Positions 35,393 through 44,337 of a stretch of DNA of 64,000 bases are shown here, piece after piece. Numbering within the stretch: position 1 is the stretch's first letter; each line of letters starts with the position of its first letter. Position numbers and translations under genes: made by a program. The notes below the pieces were generated by a model that did not search any database, had not been told where the DNA came from, and was given only the letters and a program-made list of their open reading frames with translations. This DNA comes from Succinimonas amylolytica DSM 2873 (GTDB taxonomy: Bacteria > Pseudomonadota > Gammaproteobacteria > Enterobacterales > Succinivibrionaceae): assembly GCF_000378405.1 (NCBI RefSeq), contig NZ_KB899637.1, positions 31,851-95,850 of the forward strand, read 5' to 3'.

Positions 35393-36763
35393 CTATACCG
35401 GAAGGGCATTCTCCGGTATGGAGCCGCCTTCCGGGAGCTTTATAATAAGCCTGCCGTCGTTAACATGGTTTTCTTTTTCCGAGAGCTGTATCCGTCTGGC
35501 ATGTCTCAGTTCGGAATGGGTTATCGGGGATCCGATCCTGTTTGTCTCGTATTTGCCCTCCTTCCAGAAATCGTCGCTGGCAACCTTGTTTATGCCCTCA
35601 CCCTTGAGAGTGTTGCCGTGGAAATCGGCAAACTGGAACATTACCGGCACCTGCTGTTCCTTGAAGAAGGAGAGTCCGAGCTTGCTGGTCTGCCTGAAGG
35701 TAGCATAGATAATGACATTCTGGAACATCTGGAAAAGCTCCATATTGTCCACCTTTTTGAACTTTGAGGAGTCTTTTTGATGAGCCAGGGCTTCATCTTT
35801 GCTGGCCCAGTTTTTTCTTAGCAGGAATTCGGCCCGCTTCTTTTCGTATTCCTGGGGATCTTTTTCGCGGAGGGCGGCCAGCTCAGCGTACTGCTCCAGC
35901 TTGTCGGCCAGCTTCTGGATCTTCTCCGGAGAGACCCGGTTACGGTAGCTGTAGCTAAGATTCTTGATGATAAAGCTTCTTAAGGCGGTTTTGCTGTCCT
36001 TGCTGAAGGCGGCCTGCCATCCGGTGGCTTTGCCGCTGTCTTCCGGCTTTTCCGGGTGGAGCAGGCTGTAGATTTTCAGAGGGATGTTGATCTTTTTCAG
36101 ATTTTCCGGTTTTGCCAGGAAGGAAGTCCACTTTTCCAGCTGATCCTGCTGCACGTATTCCAGATCGGCAGTTCCGGGCTTCAGCTCGAGTTTTTTGCTG
36201 GCGATTTTGTCCATTGTCTGAAAATACTTGTCCATCGTCAGGGTGTCCGGCCTGATGTTCGAGCGGGTGTTGTATTCGTCGATTTTGTTGAAGCGGATCA
36301 TCCGTCCTTCCTTGGCAAGGCAGTCGTTAAGCCGGGTGATCATGCTGGATCCGGCAATCAGATCGCGGTTCTGCTTGAAGCCGTAGTCGGCGATTTCGAT
36401 GATCTTCTTATCGGGATTATCCCTGATAATCTGTCTGAACCGGGTCAGATTGTTCTGGAGAATGGTGTACTCCCGGGATTTTACCAGGTCGGCAATTTTT
36501 CTTTCCAGGGCCAGAGCGGTATTGGTATGGTCGTTCTTTCCAAAAAGAGTTCCGAAAAAGCCGTAATTTCTGGATACCGTGATTTTGCTGGCATCCGCAT
36601 TCATATACACGTTATAGGTCTTCTTGCCGATAATGATGCGGCCGGTCTGGCCAAACATGGGTTTCTGTCCTTCCCTGTCTACGCGGATAGTGTCCATTTT
36701 TACGGCAAGGTCACTGGCGGTGAGGGACTGAACATCTCCCAGTTTGATATCGGTATTGAACAT
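35393..36763 (-). CDS. putative type III secreted protein A
   Basis: 456 residues, no signal peptide. It begins MFNTDIKLGDVQSLTASDLA after the ribosome-binding site AAAGGAG. It is a full-length paralogue of protein B; shared blocks include RFNKIDEYNTRSNIRPDTLT (compare SFNKIDRYNSGINISSTTL), ATGW, YATFRQTSKLGLSFFKEQQV and SPITHSELR (core residues 413-420), followed by a C-terminal LPEG. Invariant His and Glu in the last motif could be catalytic, but the family is not recognised. It is first in an operon ending with a CesT-type chaperone, which is the main reason to regard it as secretion cargo. Confidence 0.72.
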   Translation of the reverse strand: MFNTDIKLGDVQSLTASDLAVKMDTIRVDREGQKPMFGQTGRIIIGKKTYNVYMNADASKITVSRNYGFFGTLFGKNDHTNTALALERKIADLVKSREYTILQNNLTRFRQIIRDNPDKKIIEIADYGFKQNRDLIAGSSMITRLNDCLAKEGRMIRFNKIDEYNTRSNIRPDTLTMDKYFQTMDKIASKKLELKPGTADLEYVQQDQLEKWTSFLAKPENLKKINIPLKIYSLLHPEKPEDSGKATGWQAAFSKDSKTALRSFIIKNLSYSYRNRVSPEKIQKLADKLEQYAELAALREKDPQEYEKKRAEFLLRKNWASKDEALAHQKDSSKFKKVDNMELFQMFQNVIIYATFRQTSKLGLSFFKEQQVPVMFQFADFHGNTLKGEGINKVASDDFWKEGKYETNRIGSPITHSELRHARRIQLSEKENHVNDGRLIIKLPEGGSIPENALPV

Positions 36764-36827
36764 GATAGGCTCCTTTTGAAGTTTCTGGGTGCCGCTCGCC
36801 CCCTGAAAGGAAGCCGGCGCGTTATTT

Positions 36828-36841
36828 ACCGTGTTAACGGT
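36828..36841. promoter_or_regulatory. inverted repeat upstream of the protein A-B-chaperone operon
   Basis: ACCGT-GTTA-ACGGT, about 65 bases before the first gene of the accessory operon. It may be an operator; the regulator is unknown. Confidence 0.35.
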
Positions 36842-37119
36842 GTTGCCTGATTCCGGTTACATAAACAATCAGATAAAGCACATTCCCTAAGAAGCCGGAG
36901 ATCCGGCGGCAAGCGGAGTTCCAAAGCTGGGCGGGTTCGGGGATAAACCGGAAATATCCTGAAAAGAGGTTTTTTCATGCGACAGCAGTCTCAAGTTCTC
37001 CGCTCCTTCTGTACTGTTTCCGGCCGGATTTTCCTGTCCGTGCTAGAATTTGCGTATTCTGGCCAGAGCCGTTCCGTGGCGGCCATGCAGTGATTCAGAG
37101 TCCGGAGGCTCGAAATTTC

Positions 37120-37572
37120 ATGCGCAAGATTCTATATGGCATTTATCTGGTTTTCGGGGTGATAATTTTTTTTCTCGGGTACCATTTCTACATTTCACCC
37201 GTAACCCGGGAGAACATTTCCAGGGAGTATCTGACCGGAGAGGGCGCTTCCGGCAGTGCTCCCCCGAAGGCTGCAGCGGCAGAGGAAGGCTCCCGGAAAA
37301 CCAGTGGGCTCCGCTTCAGAAACGAGCATCTTCTCAAGGATCATTTCAGCCGCCATGGCCGGGCCATGGGGTTTTCGTCCCCGAAGGAGTATGAACGGGC
37401 AGCCCGGGGGGTAGTGCAAAACCCGGCAGCCCTTCATAAAATTCAGAAAAAGGACGGAGATGATGTTTACTATCTGGAATCCGGGAATGATTTTGTGGTG
37501 GTTTCCGCGGATGGCTATATCCGTACCTATTTCCGGCCAAATAACGGCATAAGGTATTTCAATAAACAGTAG
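37120..37572 (+). CDS. membrane-anchored protein with CDI/polymorphic-toxin-like domain
   Basis: About 150 residues. An N-terminal membrane anchor (MRKILYGIYLVFGVIIFFLG) and an Ala/Gly/Ser linker are followed by an 80-residue domain with DHFSRHGRAMGFSSPKEYER, then DDVYYLESGNDFVVVSADG and YIRTYFRPNNGIRYFNKQ. This pattern (H-x-KHG, EY..AA, G.IRT.F.P..G..YF) is familiar from C-terminal toxin domains of CDI/Rhs proteins thought to adopt an RNase-like BECR fold. Here it is a free-standing envelope protein rather than a tip domain. No recognisable immunity gene is adjacent. The assignment is by motif memory only. Confidence 0.6.
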   Translation: MRKILYGIYLVFGVIIFFLGYHFYISPVTRENISREYLTGEGASGSAPPKAAAAEEGSRKTSGLRFRNEHLLKDHFSRHGRAMGFSSPKEYERAARGVVQNPAALHKIQKKDGDDVYYLESGNDFVVVSADGYIRTYFRPNNGIRYFNKQ

Positions 37573-37632
37573 TTGTTCCGGCAGCCCCGGATGATCTCCG
37601 GAGAAGGCGCATGTGAAGTGCAGGAGTGTTCT

Positions 37633-38277
37633 ATGAAACGGTTACTGGTTCTGGGCCTTGCGGGGGTTCTGGGAATGGCGGTTTCCGGAGTTTTGCCGGC
37701 TCATGCGGAGGAGACGGCCGGTTTTCGGGCGGTCTATGAGGTGCACCGTGCAGCGGTTATGATAGGGTACCGGCTCCTGAAAACCCGGTTCGGAAAGCCG
37801 GCACACTACTGTTCCAGGGACAGCGAGGTTATAGCCTTCCGTGTGGTTAGCGGCGGCGGAATGCGGGGCGGCTTTGACAGAACCGAAATTGAAAGGATTT
37901 CCCCCGACAGGGCCCGGATTACCAGGGATGTCAGAGAATGGCACAGTGCCCCGCAGCACATAAGCGTGTATGAGACTGACATCGCCTATCTTAAAAAAAT
38001 TGAAGAGATCTTCCGGAACCGGGTGGATTATCGTCTGGAGGATGCCCCGTATCCTGAATTCCAGGTACTGGATGCTCCGGATACCAGCTATTATTTCCGG
38101 TGTTCGGACGGTGTAAGCTGGTCGGTAAGCACCGCGCGGGTGCTGCCCCGGAGCTTTAAAAACACCATGAAGGAAGTCAGAAGCATTGCTGAAGAAGGGC
38201 TGAAGGCCGGAACTCAGATCCGGAACGAGGTTATCTGTTCCGCGGAGAATCATTGTTTGAAGGACGGGGGTTTCTAA
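37633..38277 (+). CDS. exported protein of unknown function
   Basis: About 214 residues with a signal peptide (MKRLLVLGLAGVLGMAVSG...AHA). The mature domain has a SGGGMRGGF turn and a block (LKKIEEIFRNRVDYRLEDAP...YYFRCSDGVSWS) shared with the next gene. The start is placed at MKRLL because an earlier in-frame start would bury the signal peptide. Two Cys pairs may form disulfides. Function unknown. Confidence 0.65.
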   Translation: MKRLLVLGLAGVLGMAVSGVLPAHAEETAGFRAVYEVHRAAVMIGYRLLKTRFGKPAHYCSRDSEVIAFRVVSGGGMRGGFDRTEIERISPDRARITRDVREWHSAPQHISVYETDIAYLKKIEEIFRNRVDYRLEDAPYPEFQVLDAPDTSYYFRCSDGVSWSVSTARVLPRSFKNTMKEVRSIAEEGLKAGTQIRNEVICSAENHCLKDGGF

Positions 38278-38319
38278 GCACTGATAGGGATACCCGGGCA
38301 TGACAGGTAACTGATAATT

Positions 38320-38784
38320 ATGGGACTATGCAGCTTTAAAGGCTCCCGGCTGGTATTCTACCGTGAATCCTGGGGCGGGGGGATGACCGGAAAATACGGT
38401 GCGGTAACTGTTTCCCGGAATCCGGACGGCACAGAGACTGTTTTCAGGGAGGAAAGCCGGATGCCCCGGGAGGAGCCGGAAATAACGGAGACGCGGCTTC
38501 CGGCGGCAGCAGGATGTCTGCTCCGGATTCAGGAAATCTTTGACCGAAAGGTCTTCTGGCTTCTCAGGTATTCCCCCCGGATTCCCTTTAAAATCCTTGA
38601 CCGGGAAAACCGTTATTATCTGTTCCGGCGGGAGAACGGCGCGGAATGGTCCTGTGATAACAGGCATTTTCTGACTCCGGGCTTTCTTGAGGCGGTGCAG
38701 GAAATCCGGGATCTTATCCGGCAGTCAGAAAGCGGCGCCGGATCTCCGGAAGTAATCTCCCGCGGCGCAGACAGTCCGGACTGA
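38320..38784 (+). CDS. cytosolic paralogue of the preceding exported protein
   Basis: 154 residues, no signal peptide. It shares the SWGGGMTGKYG turn and the block LLRIQEIFDRKVFWLLRYSP...YYLFRRENGAEWS with the gene before it. One member exported and one without a signal is unusual for a recent duplication. It may instead be an N-terminally truncated copy. Function unknown. Confidence 0.55.
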   Translation: MGLCSFKGSRLVFYRESWGGGMTGKYGAVTVSRNPDGTETVFREESRMPREEPEITETRLPAAAGCLLRIQEIFDRKVFWLLRYSPRIPFKILDRENRYYLFRRENGAEWSCDNRHFLTPGFLEAVQEIRDLIRQSESGAGSPEVISRGADSPD

Positions 38785-38815
38785 GAGCAGGGCACGAACT
38801 TCCGGAAATTAGCCG

Positions 38816-39796
38816 CTAATCGTTTTCCAGTACTCCGAAGTGCTCCTGGGATACCTTTACCCGTTCCGCGGCAGGCAGACTGCCGTGTTTTTTGATATAG
38901 GCCTGAATAAAGCGCAGTCTGGGCAGAAGACCGGCGGAGTTTGCCGTCTGAATGGCCAGCCCCGGGCGGGCGTTAAGCTCCAGAAGCAGGGGGCCCCGGA
39001 TTTTGTCCAGAACAATGTCTGTGCCGATATAGCCCAGTCCCGACATATCATAGCAGCTGGAGGCCAGATTAAGCACCTGCTGCCAGAGGGGAACCCGGAG
39101 CTTGTAGAGGTCGGCTCCGGTATCGGGGTGGATATGAACAGGTTCGTTTTTCTGAACCGCCCGGATGGCCTTTCCGGAGCGGACGCAGATCCCTACTCCC
39201 ACCGCCCCCTGGTGCAGATTGGCCTTGCCGTCGGAAGCGGCAGTGGATAGCCGCATCATGCACATTACCGGATAGCCGCAGAATACAATAACCCGGATGT
39301 CCGGCACCCCTTCGTAGCTGTAGTCCCTGAAGACATCGTCGAAGTTTATCAGATCCTCAATGAGGGCGAAATCCTGCTTGCCGCCAAGAGAAAACAGTCC
39401 GGCCAGAATGTTGGTGATATGGCGTTCCACGTCCAGAGCGGTGAGTCCCTGGCCGTTGGGCTTGTAGTAGACTCCGTTTTCGGATCTGACTATTACCAGA
39501 ATCCCCTTGCCTCCTGAGCCGTGGGTGGGCTTGATGCAGAAGCCGTTCCGGCCTTTCACGATTTCCGGAAAGTTTTTTACGTCGTACTGATGCTTGATGG
39601 AGCCGATAAGCGCGGTGGTGGAGACATGGTTTTTCATGGCCATTTCCTTGGTGAGGAGCTTGTTGTCCACCAGAGGATAAAGCTCCCGCCGGTTGTATCT
39701 CCCGATAAAGTTCACGTTGCGCTGATTCATCCCCATAATGCCCAGCCGGCTGAGCTTGAACGGGGAGCAGTACTTCCTAAACGGCCAGAGGTTCAT
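38816..39796 (-). CDS. alpha-L-glutamate-ligase-like ATP-grasp protein (RimK related)
   Basis: 326 residues with ATP-grasp motifs (KPTHGSGGKGILVIV, the metal/ATP site ELNARPGLAIQ). It belongs to the RimK-like ligase family found beside a transglutaminase/7TM protein and a retropepsin-like protease. It should form an amide bond between an amino acid and an acceptor carboxylate, but the substrate is unknown. It begins just after the transglutaminase gene ends, so the three genes (protease, transglutaminase, ligase) probably form one transcript. Confidence 0.85.
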   Translation of the reverse strand: MNLWPFRKYCSPFKLSRLGIMGMNQRNVNFIGRYNRRELYPLVDNKLLTKEMAMKNHVSTTALIGSIKHQYDVKNFPEIVKGRNGFCIKPTHGSGGKGILVIVRSENGVYYKPNGQGLTALDVERHITNILAGLFSLGGKQDFALIEDLINFDDVFRDYSYEGVPDIRVIVFCGYPVMCMMRLSTAASDGKANLHQGAVGVGICVRSGKAIRAVQKNEPVHIHPDTGADLYKLRVPLWQQVLNLASSCYDMSGLGYIGTDIVLDKIRGPLLLELNARPGLAIQTANSAGLLPRLRFIQAYIKKHGSLPAAERVKVSQEHFGVLEND

Positions 39797-39797
39797 T

Positions 39798-41402
39798 TCA
39801 GGCCTCCTTCTTCACGGCTTTGGTTTCTTTTTTAAGCCGATCGGCCTCCAGTTCTCCCTCTTTTACCGGATGGGCGATTTCCTCGGCCAGCGGACGGAAG
39901 CGCTTGAGCTCGGTGAGACGGTATCCGGTGTAGTTACCCATGATCAGCACGCCGGAGAGAATCACCAGCATAAGGCCCAGGAAATTGAAGGAGAGGTGCT
40001 GGATGGCGGGGCTGGACATGGCGAGATAGGCCATTACTGCCACGAACATGGAGCCGCCGCCCTGGATAAGCACCTCCTTGTAGCCTTCCTCCTCCCAGAG
40101 CACGGACATTCTTTCAATAGTCCAGGAGAGGATGATCATCGGGAAGAAGGTGATTTTGATGCCGTCAGTAAGCCCCACCTTGTAGGTGATGAAGCTCAGT
40201 GTGCCGATGATGGCGATAACGGTAATGATTACTGTGGATATGCGGGCTACCAGAAGCAGATTCAGGTAGGAAAGCCAGGATCTGATGATAAGTCCGATGC
40301 CGACGATGGTCAGAAAGCCGATAAGTCCCACGGCGAGATTGGTCTGCAGGAAGGCGGTAGCAATCAGTACCGGCATAAAGGTTCCGGAGGTCTTGATGCC
40401 CACAATGATTCTCAGGAAAACGACGATGAACACGCCGATGGGAAGGAGGAGAATGTTTTTAAACACGGCCTGCTCTTCAATCGGCAGGGCGTTTACCGAC
40501 AGATCGAACTTGTCCTGGCTCACAGCGTCCGGGCTGTTCTGCCGCATGGCAAAGGCCTTCTTTTCGCTGACGTTGTTCCTGATGATGGAGAATACCACCT
40601 GCGAATCCTCGCCGCCGGAGATTTCCAGAAGGGAATGGGCGTTGCTTTCCCAGATAAAGTAGGTTCCTTTTTGCGGTTCCTTTGCAGATTCCGGATCGAT
40701 GATGCGGTAGGAGTTGTCGGGATCAAAAATGGCGATGTAGGGAATCAGATGCTGATTCCGGCGGCCGTCCTCCAGCTTTACCACTCTGATAATGCGGGCC
40801 GGAATGTCATGCAGGTTCAGCAGCTTTACTAGCAGATCCTGCCTGGTGAATTTTGTTAGCAGGAGGCGGGCGTTTTCCTCCTGGGTTCTGATTTCCTGAA
40901 ATACCGCCTGGGTGAAGGACATGGGGTCAGAGCTTCTGCTCCAGGCGGCGTTTCCGATCTGGTTTATAGCAGTGAGATAGGGCTCCTCCAGCACTACCCT
41001 GGCGACCTTGGGGACGGTAACCATGCTGTTTTTGGTGGAGTTGTCCGCCAGTATCCCGATGCGGTAGTACAGGATCTGATGCCCGGAAATCGCTCTGTTG
41101 GACCATTCCGCACGGGTATGTCCGGCGCGGTCATTGAAGTAAAGTCCGTAGTTCGGACTGGCGGTGTTTTCCGAAACGATCTTGAAACCGGGCTGGCTTT
41201 CAGGTATCGCCAAGGATACCTTTACCGGCACGCTCTCATCGTAGGGGGCGTTGAAGCTGATTTTGGCCTCGATATCCCAGGCAATGTTTTTGGAGGAAGG
41301 AAACCATGGCACATCGAAGGTAACATGCTCGTAGATCATCAGGGATATGCCCATAATGAAGAGCAGGGCCACTACGATATAATAAACTCCGCGGCTAATC
41401 AT
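39798..41402 (-). CDS. inactive-transglutaminase/7TM membrane protein
   Basis: 534 residues. An N-terminal signal-anchor (GVYYIVVALLFIMGISLMIY) is followed by a periplasmic transglutaminase-fold domain (FTQAVFQEIRTQEENARLLL...LHDIPARIIRVVKLEDGRRN) and about seven C-terminal membrane spans ending in a Lys/Glu tail. The catalytic Cys expected in active transglutaminases is not apparent, in keeping with the family name. It always travels with the ATP-grasp ligase and the aspartic protease. Confidence 0.85.
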   Translation of the reverse strand: MISRGVYYIVVALLFIMGISLMIYEHVTFDVPWFPSSKNIAWDIEAKISFNAPYDESVPVKVSLAIPESQPGFKIVSENTASPNYGLYFNDRAGHTRAEWSNRAISGHQILYYRIGILADNSTKNSMVTVPKVARVVLEEPYLTAINQIGNAAWSRSSDPMSFTQAVFQEIRTQEENARLLLTKFTRQDLLVKLLNLHDIPARIIRVVKLEDGRRNQHLIPYIAIFDPDNSYRIIDPESAKEPQKGTYFIWESNAHSLLEISGGEDSQVVFSIIRNNVSEKKAFAMRQNSPDAVSQDKFDLSVNALPIEEQAVFKNILLLPIGVFIVVFLRIIVGIKTSGTFMPVLIATAFLQTNLAVGLIGFLTIVGIGLIIRSWLSYLNLLLVARISTVIITVIAIIGTLSFITYKVGLTDGIKITFFPMIILSWTIERMSVLWEEEGYKEVLIQGGGSMFVAVMAYLAMSSPAIQHLSFNFLGLMLVILSGVLIMGNYTGYRLTELKRFRPLAEEIAHPVKEGELEADRLKKETKAVKKEA

Positions 41403-41490
41403 ATATAAATTCTGCCTCTTGACTCTTGTTGAAAATCATGCGGAAAATTCCGCGTTCCGGAGTTTTATCCGGGGAGCGCGGAACCGGAAG

Positions 41491-42504
41491 CTACCTGTTT
41501 CCGTTATCGGAATCCTGGCTGTCCCCGTCTTCGGAGTCATCCTTGGGATGGGCCAGGATCTGGGGCTGCTTTTCCGGAGCGGCCCCGGGCTTCTTCTGGG
41601 CGCTTCCGGAGGATTTCTTCTGCCGGTTTTTGGGGCCTGCGTCCTTGTAGGCTTCCACAGCCACGCCACCGTCGATTTTTTTCTGTACGTTTTCCCGGGA
41701 AACATCCACTACGGCTATATCCTGGATAAACTCCCGGCCAACCAGAAGCGGGAACTGCATCTTGTCACGGTTTTTAAGGCTGAACTCGTTAACTCCGGTG
41801 TAGGAGCCGATTTTCACAGTAAGCTTCACCACCGGACGCTCCTCCGGGGTGTCGGATGAGGCCTGGACAATGACGGCAGTTCTGACCCGGGGGGCAGAGA
41901 GGTGAATGACATTGCCGTCATCCAGAGGAATGTCGAACTTATACCAGACCTTGCCGTCCCGCTCGATTTTTTCAATATTGATGGCATTGATGGAGGAAAC
42001 GCTGGCGCCGGTGTCGATACGGCTGGCGAAGGAAGCGTCAGCCTCGGCGATGTAAACCCATTCCTGATTTCCGAATATCATCTTGCCGTTGTCCAGACGG
42101 GTAGCATCGCTGCTGACTTTTGCCGTGTCTCCGGCACTGGTTCTGGGAGCATGGCTCCGGTTCTGCCGGACCTCTCCGGAAAGAACACCGATTTCCTGCC
42201 GGAGACTCTGGTTTTCCTGTTCGAGTTTTCTGGAGACGGCAGTGCAGGCCTCCAGGGTTTTGACGGATTTTTCGGTGTTTTCCTGCATGGCGGCCTTGAG
42301 CTCGTTCATGTTTCTGGCGTCCTCCTCCCGGGCCCGGGTCAGTTCGGATATGAGACGGGTGTTTTCGTCAACTGTGTTTTTCAGGTCGGTGCCGTCTCCG
42401 GCTGCTGCCGGGGCTCTGGTGCTCTGACAGCCTGATACTGCAAAAAAAGCCAGCGGGACGATGCACAGGACTGCTGACTTCAGCAGAGATAGTTTAAGCT
42501 TCAT
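41491..42504 (-). CDS. retropepsin-like (ATP-dependent zinc protease family) lipoprotein
   Basis: 337 residues. A lipoprotein signal (VPLAFFAVSGC) anchors it to a membrane. A coiled-coil region (ARNMNELKAAMQENTEKSVK, LEQENQSLRQEIGVLSGEV) precedes a PF05618-type domain with the aspartic-protease motif SRIDTGASVSSINA and PLLVGREFIQDIAVVDVS. A charged disordered tail (QKKSSGSAQKKPG, DDSEDGDSQDSDNGNR) follows. It probably processes the peptide or protein modified by the ligase next door. First gene of the trio. Confidence 0.85.
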   Translation of the reverse strand: MKLKLSLLKSAVLCIVPLAFFAVSGCQSTRAPAAAGDGTDLKNTVDENTRLISELTRAREEDARNMNELKAAMQENTEKSVKTLEACTAVSRKLEQENQSLRQEIGVLSGEVRQNRSHAPRTSAGDTAKVSSDATRLDNGKMIFGNQEWVYIAEADASFASRIDTGASVSSINAINIEKIERDGKVWYKFDIPLDDGNVIHLSAPRVRTAVIVQASSDTPEERPVVKLTVKIGSYTGVNEFSLKNRDKMQFPLLVGREFIQDIAVVDVSRENVQKKIDGGVAVEAYKDAGPKNRQKKSSGSAQKKPGAAPEKQPQILAHPKDDSEDGDSQDSDNGNR

Positions 42505-42511
42505 ATTTTAG

Positions 42512-43507
42512 TTAACCTTTTCTCGCAATAAAAATTGCTCTGGCAGGAGCCGGATACCCTTCAACGGTCCTGGACGGATCGCGGGGATCCAGAAAATCCT
42601 CCAGAGATTCGAATGTCATAAGCTCGGTTTTATGCTGTTCCTCCGGGGTGGTTCTTTCCATGCTGATCATGGCGGCGGAAGCAAAACCAGCCCGGTGCAG
42701 GAGCACCTTCAGATAGTCCGGAGACGGAATAAACCAGACATTGGGCATTTTGGCGTAGGTGTCGCAAGGAAGGAGAACCGTATGGCGATCCCCCTCTGTA
42801 ACCAGCGTTTCCAGAACGAGCTCGCCTCCGGGCTTCAGGAGGTTCAGAAGCTGGATGAGGTGATCCGCCGGACTTCTCCGGTGATCCAGCACACCCATGG
42901 AAAACACGGTGTCAAAGGCTTCCAGCGGGGGCAGATCCTCAGTGATGAGAGGGAGCAGATGAATCCTCGCGCGGAGAGCCGGATCCGGAATAAGATTCTT
43001 AAAGACTGCGAACTGCGACAGAAAAATCCCGGAGGGATCAATGCCGATAACCGTGCGGGCTCCGGCCCCCAGCATCCGCCACATATGGTAGCCGTTCCCG
43101 GTACCTACGTCCAGAACCAGCCGGTCCCGGAGGGGGGTGATATGCGGTTCCAGCCTTTCCCATTTCATCCAGCTTTCCCATTCTGTGGGAACCGGAACTC
43201 CGAAGATTTCGTACGGGCCCTTTCTCCAGGGCATAAACTCCTGAAGGAGCTTCCGGATGCCTGCCTTTTCACCTTCCGAGATATCCTCCGGTCCCTGAAA
43301 TGTGACTGTCCGGGAGTTCAGATCGAGCCTGGCGGCCTTTCTGCCGTTGAAGCGCCGGAGTCTTCTGGTAAGGTTCCGGTAGATTTTGCCTTCTCCGGAT
43401 TCCATAAACCTTTCCAGCTGGGCAGGAAGTACCCTTAGCCAGGGGGCCAGATTTTCGTCCGGAGCAATCAGGGCCAGAAATTCATCCCAGGGGGCATAGC
43501 AGTTCAT
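42512..43507 (-). CDS. cmoB: tRNA U34 carboxymethyltransferase CmoB
   Basis: 331 residues. It transfers the carboxymethyl group of carboxy-SAM to 5-hydroxyuridine at tRNA position 34. The N-terminal helical domain (WLRVLPAQLERFMES) precedes the SAM-binding domain with LDVGTGNGYHMWRM and GIDPSGIFLSQF. The C-terminus (SLEDFLDPRDPSRTVEGYPA) is characteristic. MNCYAPWDEF at 43507 is chosen as start because AAGGA is six bases upstream and overlaps the cmoA end. Confidence 0.95.
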   Translation of the reverse strand: MNCYAPWDEFLALIAPDENLAPWLRVLPAQLERFMESGEGKIYRNLTRRLRRFNGRKAARLDLNSRTVTFQGPEDISEGEKAGIRKLLQEFMPWRKGPYEIFGVPVPTEWESWMKWERLEPHITPLRDRLVLDVGTGNGYHMWRMLGAGARTVIGIDPSGIFLSQFAVFKNLIPDPALRARIHLLPLITEDLPPLEAFDTVFSMGVLDHRRSPADHLIQLLNLLKPGGELVLETLVTEGDRHTVLLPCDTYAKMPNVWFIPSPDYLKVLLHRAGFASAAMISMERTTPEEQHKTELMTFESLEDFLDPRDPSRTVEGYPAPARAIFIARKG

Positions 43508-43509
43508 GT

Positions 43510-44232
43510 TCATTCCTTTACAGCGAGAATGGAGCCGAAATTGAAGCACTGAAACCAGAGACCGGCATGACTGAAACCGGAAAGCTCCAGATCCCGGAGC
43601 CGTTTTGCGGGAGATTCGGTAATCATAACGTTTTCCAGTGAAGCGCGCTTCTGGCTGATTTCCAGATCCGAGTAGCCGTTGGCCTTTTTGAAATCCAGAT
43701 GCAGATCGGTAAGAGCCTGCATCATGAAGGAGTCCGTAAAAGAGAATTTCTCGCTGAGCACAAGAACCCCTCCGGGAACCAGAGAGCGGGAGATTTTTTC
43801 CAGAAGAGGGAGGCGCTGCTCCGGGGCGATGAACTGAAGCACGAAGTTCATAACTACCACTGAAGCCGGTTCCAGACTGCAGGATGCGATATCGTCCTGA
43901 ATAATTTCCACCGGCACCCGGTATTTGTAGGAGGAGATGATCTCCCTGGAGCGCTGTACCATGGCTGCGGAGCAGTCGATGCCGATGACCCGGGTATTGT
44001 CGGGAGCGTTTCCGGCCATTTCCATGGCACAGGCTCCCAGGCTGGAGCCGAGGTCATAAAGACAGGTGTTTTCCTGAGCGTACCTCCGTGTCAGCATCCC
44101 CACCGCGCTTACGATGCTAGGATAGCCGGGAACGGATCTTCTGATCATATCGGGAAAAACGCTGGCCACCGTTTCGTCAAAGACAAAATCCCCTACACGT
44201 TCCTGTTTGGTTGCAAAAATATTATCGCGCAT
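43510..44232 (-). CDS. cmoA: carboxy-S-adenosyl-L-methionine synthase CmoA
   Basis: 240 residues. It makes carboxy-SAM from SAM and prephenate for CmoB. The start MRDNIFATKQERVGDFVFDE matches the family. The nucleotide site YDLGSSLGACAMEM and the helical KANGYSDLEISQKRASLENV region are typical. An upstream in-frame extension of 28 residues has no family match and is dropped. It overlaps or abuts cmoB and forms one operon with it. Confidence 0.96.
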   Translation of the reverse strand: MRDNIFATKQERVGDFVFDETVASVFPDMIRRSVPGYPSIVSAVGMLTRRYAQENTCLYDLGSSLGACAMEMAGNAPDNTRVIGIDCSAAMVQRSREIISSYKYRVPVEIIQDDIASCSLEPASVVVMNFVLQFIAPEQRLPLLEKISRSLVPGGVLVLSEKFSFTDSFMMQALTDLHLDFKKANGYSDLEISQKRASLENVMITESPAKRLRDLELSGFSHAGLWFQCFNFGSILAVKE

Positions 44233-44337
44233 ATTAAAGCCTGCATGCCGTATCAATATCGAAATTATACCAAAAACCGCCAGTGGTGATGCATCCGGCT
44301 GAGGACTCCGGAGCATTTTGGGGATCCCCGGTAAATG

